A stretch of 64,000 nt of DNA. It comes from Neckera pumila (taxonomy: Eukaryota; Streptophyta; Bryopsida; Hypnales; Neckeraceae). The notes under the pieces were generated by a model that saw nothing but the letters and a program-made list of their open reading frames with translations, was not told the origin of the DNA and did not search any database. The translations under genes were made by a program, and so were the position numbers. The DNA is taken from contig OZ018416.1 in NCBI GenBank assembly GCA_963969595.1, positions 8,820,065 to 8,884,064 of the forward strand, given 5' to 3'. Every line of letters starts with the position of its first letter. The stretch's first letter is position 1. This document shows positions 61,565-64,000 of this stretch, one piece after another.

Positions 61565-62350
61565 TCACATCTAATTGTAGGATCTTATACCTAACTAATA
61601 TGCCAATGTGTGGAAAAAATTTGAGAATTTTTTACCGCACATTTTGCAAGATATCTGCGTTTAAAGTGGAGAAAACAAGTTTTTTAGCACATTGTGGGAC
61701 TAGATTTTTTGACTTTGAACATTTTTAACTTAAAACTTTTGCACTACACAGTTTTGAGCTTTAAATCTTTATAGTGGAGAATTGAATTGACAGTCTTGCA
61801 AATATCTAAAATATTATTATCTTTTATATGGAAATAATAATCTTCATGGTAATATAATTTGTATATGGAATTAAAATGCACTAATTCCAATAGTGAGATT
61901 GTTCTAGCAAAAAACAAAACCACATAGAACTTTTTTTTTGAAAATTTGTGAAAATTGCATTTTGAAATGAATCCTACAAGTTATTTTTTTCAAAAAGATG
62001 CTCTAAGTGCCCAAAAAATTAGATTGTCCGTAACTTTCTCATAACAAATCCAAATGGAATGAATCAAAGCTTTCCGGATATACAAAAATATATGGAAGAA
62101 AAAATTCAATTTTTTCTTTTAAATAAAAATAAAAATAAAAATTTTGGCTATCCCCTTTCCCTTGTTTTGAGCTTATTTGGGAATAACTTTTGTTCTTGGG
62201 CATTGATCGAAAAAAAATGACATATTACCATAAAGCTTATCAGTTTTTCTATCTTCAAAAAAGTTTCAAAAAATTAGGACAAAAATTCAGCTCGTAGGTA
62301 CCTACCCAAAATCCCAAATGTTCACCAAATGGACAATGGTCCTTTAGGGA
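61459..62350. mobile_element. TTAA-family element, class B
   Basis: It starts CCTCTAAAGGACC after TTAA 61455-61458 and ends GGTCCTTTAGGGA before TTCA 62351-62354 (mutated TTAA). 892 bp. It has a poly-T run near 61528-61559 and a weak right hairpin ATGTTCACCAAATGGACAAT. Confidence 0.85.
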
Positions 62351-62354
62351 TTCA

Positions 62355-62632
62355 TATGTACATATATTAAAGAAACGATTTTAGAATATGAACCAAAAAA
62401 ACTTCAACCCTTGAATTGATACCTTTTGCATAATATATCCAAATATTGCATTCTTTGGTGTGTTGGAACTTCCTTTCACTTGCTAGTAAGAAAATATGAA
62501 ATTTTGGATTGTCTAACTAGGCACAATTTGTAGCAAAAAGTGGCGGTTTGGGGGGGGACCCACTTTAGTGCAAATGTGGACCATGCTTTGACACTATCCC
62601 TTGGTGTTCAAACACCACCTTTTCTACTAGTG
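62355..62632. mobile_element. CACTA-related right end
   Basis: It ends TTTCTACTAGTG, i.e. CACTAGTAGAAA reversed, a common plant CACTA terminus. Just inside is the palindrome GGTGTTTGAACACC (reversed reading). The body matches 41640-41850. The left end was not identified. Confidence 0.5.
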
Positions 62633-64000
62633 TTTACTACTATAAAAATATAGTAGGTTTGACCAAGAATTGTTGCAAAAAAATTGGAGTACAAAAAAAC
62701 AGATTGAAGTTGGGAGATTTCTAAGTTTTGCAATGAGGAAAATGAAATAGAGAAAATGAGGATGAAACTTATCATATCATATTTTCAAGAGAGGTAATTG
62801 AAATCTAATTTTTGAATTTTAAGTAACTATTAATCTCTAACAGGTGTACATATTTGTTTTCCACTTGTTATTATATTGTTCATAAGATTCCAATTGTTAT
62901 GACTTTACCACTTAATTGCCTCTATAAACCAAATTGTCTAATTTCATATTCAAAATTCAAATCAATCATTTGAAAGCTTTTGGAAAGGAACATTTTATAT
63001 CTATACCTTAAATGAGTTTGTTTGTTTGTTTGTTTGTTTCTCTAGACTTCAAATCCTAGGCTAAGACTTAGTCTAAAGATAAAATTAAATGAAGTCTTTT
63101 GGGATTCCATGCTTCATTTAAAAAAAAATTGAAATTGACATTGTGACCAAATTGCACTTTAGATATGCAAATATCTATTAGCTTTGTGATTTGAAAGGGA
63201 TTTAAAACAAGTTGCAAGAAATGAAAAATGTACTTCATGCATAAAGTACATTTGATTTGGACTAGCTAACTACCACCTTGGCCATATCACATGTTTAACT
63301 AGCTCCTTAGATTTGGCCGGCTTTGGAATTATAGCCCTAATGCTTAAGCACCTTTAGTTAATTTATTGGCTCATTTTAATTAGCACTGGCTTAGCAGAAG
63401 GGCTGCTATTTAATGAAATTTGGTGGAACGGCTAGAGATTGCACCAAGTTGCATGCCGGCTCTGACAAATCACAGCCTTGCTTTGATGATTGAACAGAAC
63501 GAGTTGAAATGAAGCCGTGGAGCCTTGGTCCCTATCTTCTCTCCAGTTCCCTATCTTCTCTCCAGTTCCCTATCTTCTCTCCAGTCCGACCTTGCTTTCC
63601 GCAGGCTGTAGAGCTTTGAGCATTTCTAGTAGCCAACCTGCATACAGTAGTAGCAAAGTGATTTTGAGTTTGTTGGTGGTAACTCTCAAATTGCAATGGA
63701 TCCCTCACGAAGCAAGGCGCAATGCTCAATTGGTTTTCAGGTTCAGCTATAGTTTTAGCCTTGGGTTTGGTTTGCATGAGTATTTTTGAGTGTATTCTAG
63801 TGACATCTATAACATGTGCTATGGGCTGAAGACACCTGATGTACCTCACTAACCTCACATTGACTTGTTTGGTTGTTGGAATGGGCACATGTGAGGTCCA
63901 TGGCTTCTTGAAAACTTTCAAAAACTTTTGCATGATGTGAAGTTGCTCCTTACCTTAAACTTATGTTTACTTTTAGGAATAAAGAAATGATGTTTATTTG
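62633..64000. other. Intergenic, nothing recognised
   Basis: AT-rich to about 63250 with a (GTTT)n run near 63013. Composition is then more balanced, which may mark the flank of a gene outside the window. No exon was recognised. Confidence 0.4.
63529..63586. repeat. 19-bp pyrimidine-rich tandem repeat, three units
   Basis: TCCCTATCTTCTCTCCAGT is present three times head to tail, the first two joins being exact. A CT-rich repeat of this kind is common in plant leaders, but no gene is identified next to it. Confidence 0.85.

Overview
This is a nuclear plant genome window, AT-rich and about 90 percent non-coding. Spliced plant-type genes (a plastid carotenoid desaturase, a PTS2 receptor and a class III peroxidase relic), short GT-AG introns and a dense load of small DNA transposons point to a land plant or close streptophyte. 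A non-seed plant is possible, but the sequence alone does not fix the species. No bacterial, viral or organellar genes were seen.

Two genes appear intact, both on the + strand. Zeta-carotene desaturase (ZDS) lies at 42179-47731 in 14 exons that join in frame to 592 residues. PEX7, the peroxisomal PTS2 receptor, lies at 50824-54465 in 8 exons that join in frame to 316 residues. A class III peroxidase at 29585-31242 carries a probable 4-bp insertion, a 1-bp deletion and a nonsense codon, so it is read as a pseudogene. Its upstream region is partly duplicated, and one duplicate ends at a CACTA-type element.

Most of the rest is mobile DNA. The dominant component is a family of short non-autonomous elements (about 565-940 bp) whose ends read TTAA-CCCCTAAAG...CTTTAGGGG-TTAA. 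I count 13 copies with both ends recognisable and several truncated ones, in four main length or sequence classes (A, B, C, D) plus a fifth class (E) known only from its left end. They share an internal block and, in most classes, a hairpin just inside one end. The TTAA is present once where two copies abut, so it behaves as the target site. That is the signature of piggyBac-type transposition, although no transposase is encoded here.

Other elements recognised by their ends are an Emigrant/pogo-like MITE (13181-13403), a perfect-hairpin Tourist-like MITE (21939-22078), MULE-like MITEs with 9-12 bp duplications (23098-23373, 31698-31934), several CACTA-type elements (26040-26187, 28111-28952, 38721-40148, and an end at 62632), a TA-flanked MITE family (7146-7556, 55382-56443) and a family with GTTGCAAG ends (26403-27023, 56936-57650). 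Minisatellites lie near 614, 20760, 28471 and 63529, and a long (AT)n tract lies at 35584-35752.

Layout: 1-15 kb is almost wall-to-wall TTAA elements. 15-22 kb is lower in repeats, with no recognised gene. 22-27 kb holds MITEs and decayed sequence. 27-32 kb holds the peroxidase relic. 32-42 kb holds inverted repeats, the AT tract and a CACTA element. 42-55 kb is the ZDS-PEX7 gene island, with only one truncated element between the genes. 55-62 kb is nested TTAA elements. 62-64 kb has nothing recognised.
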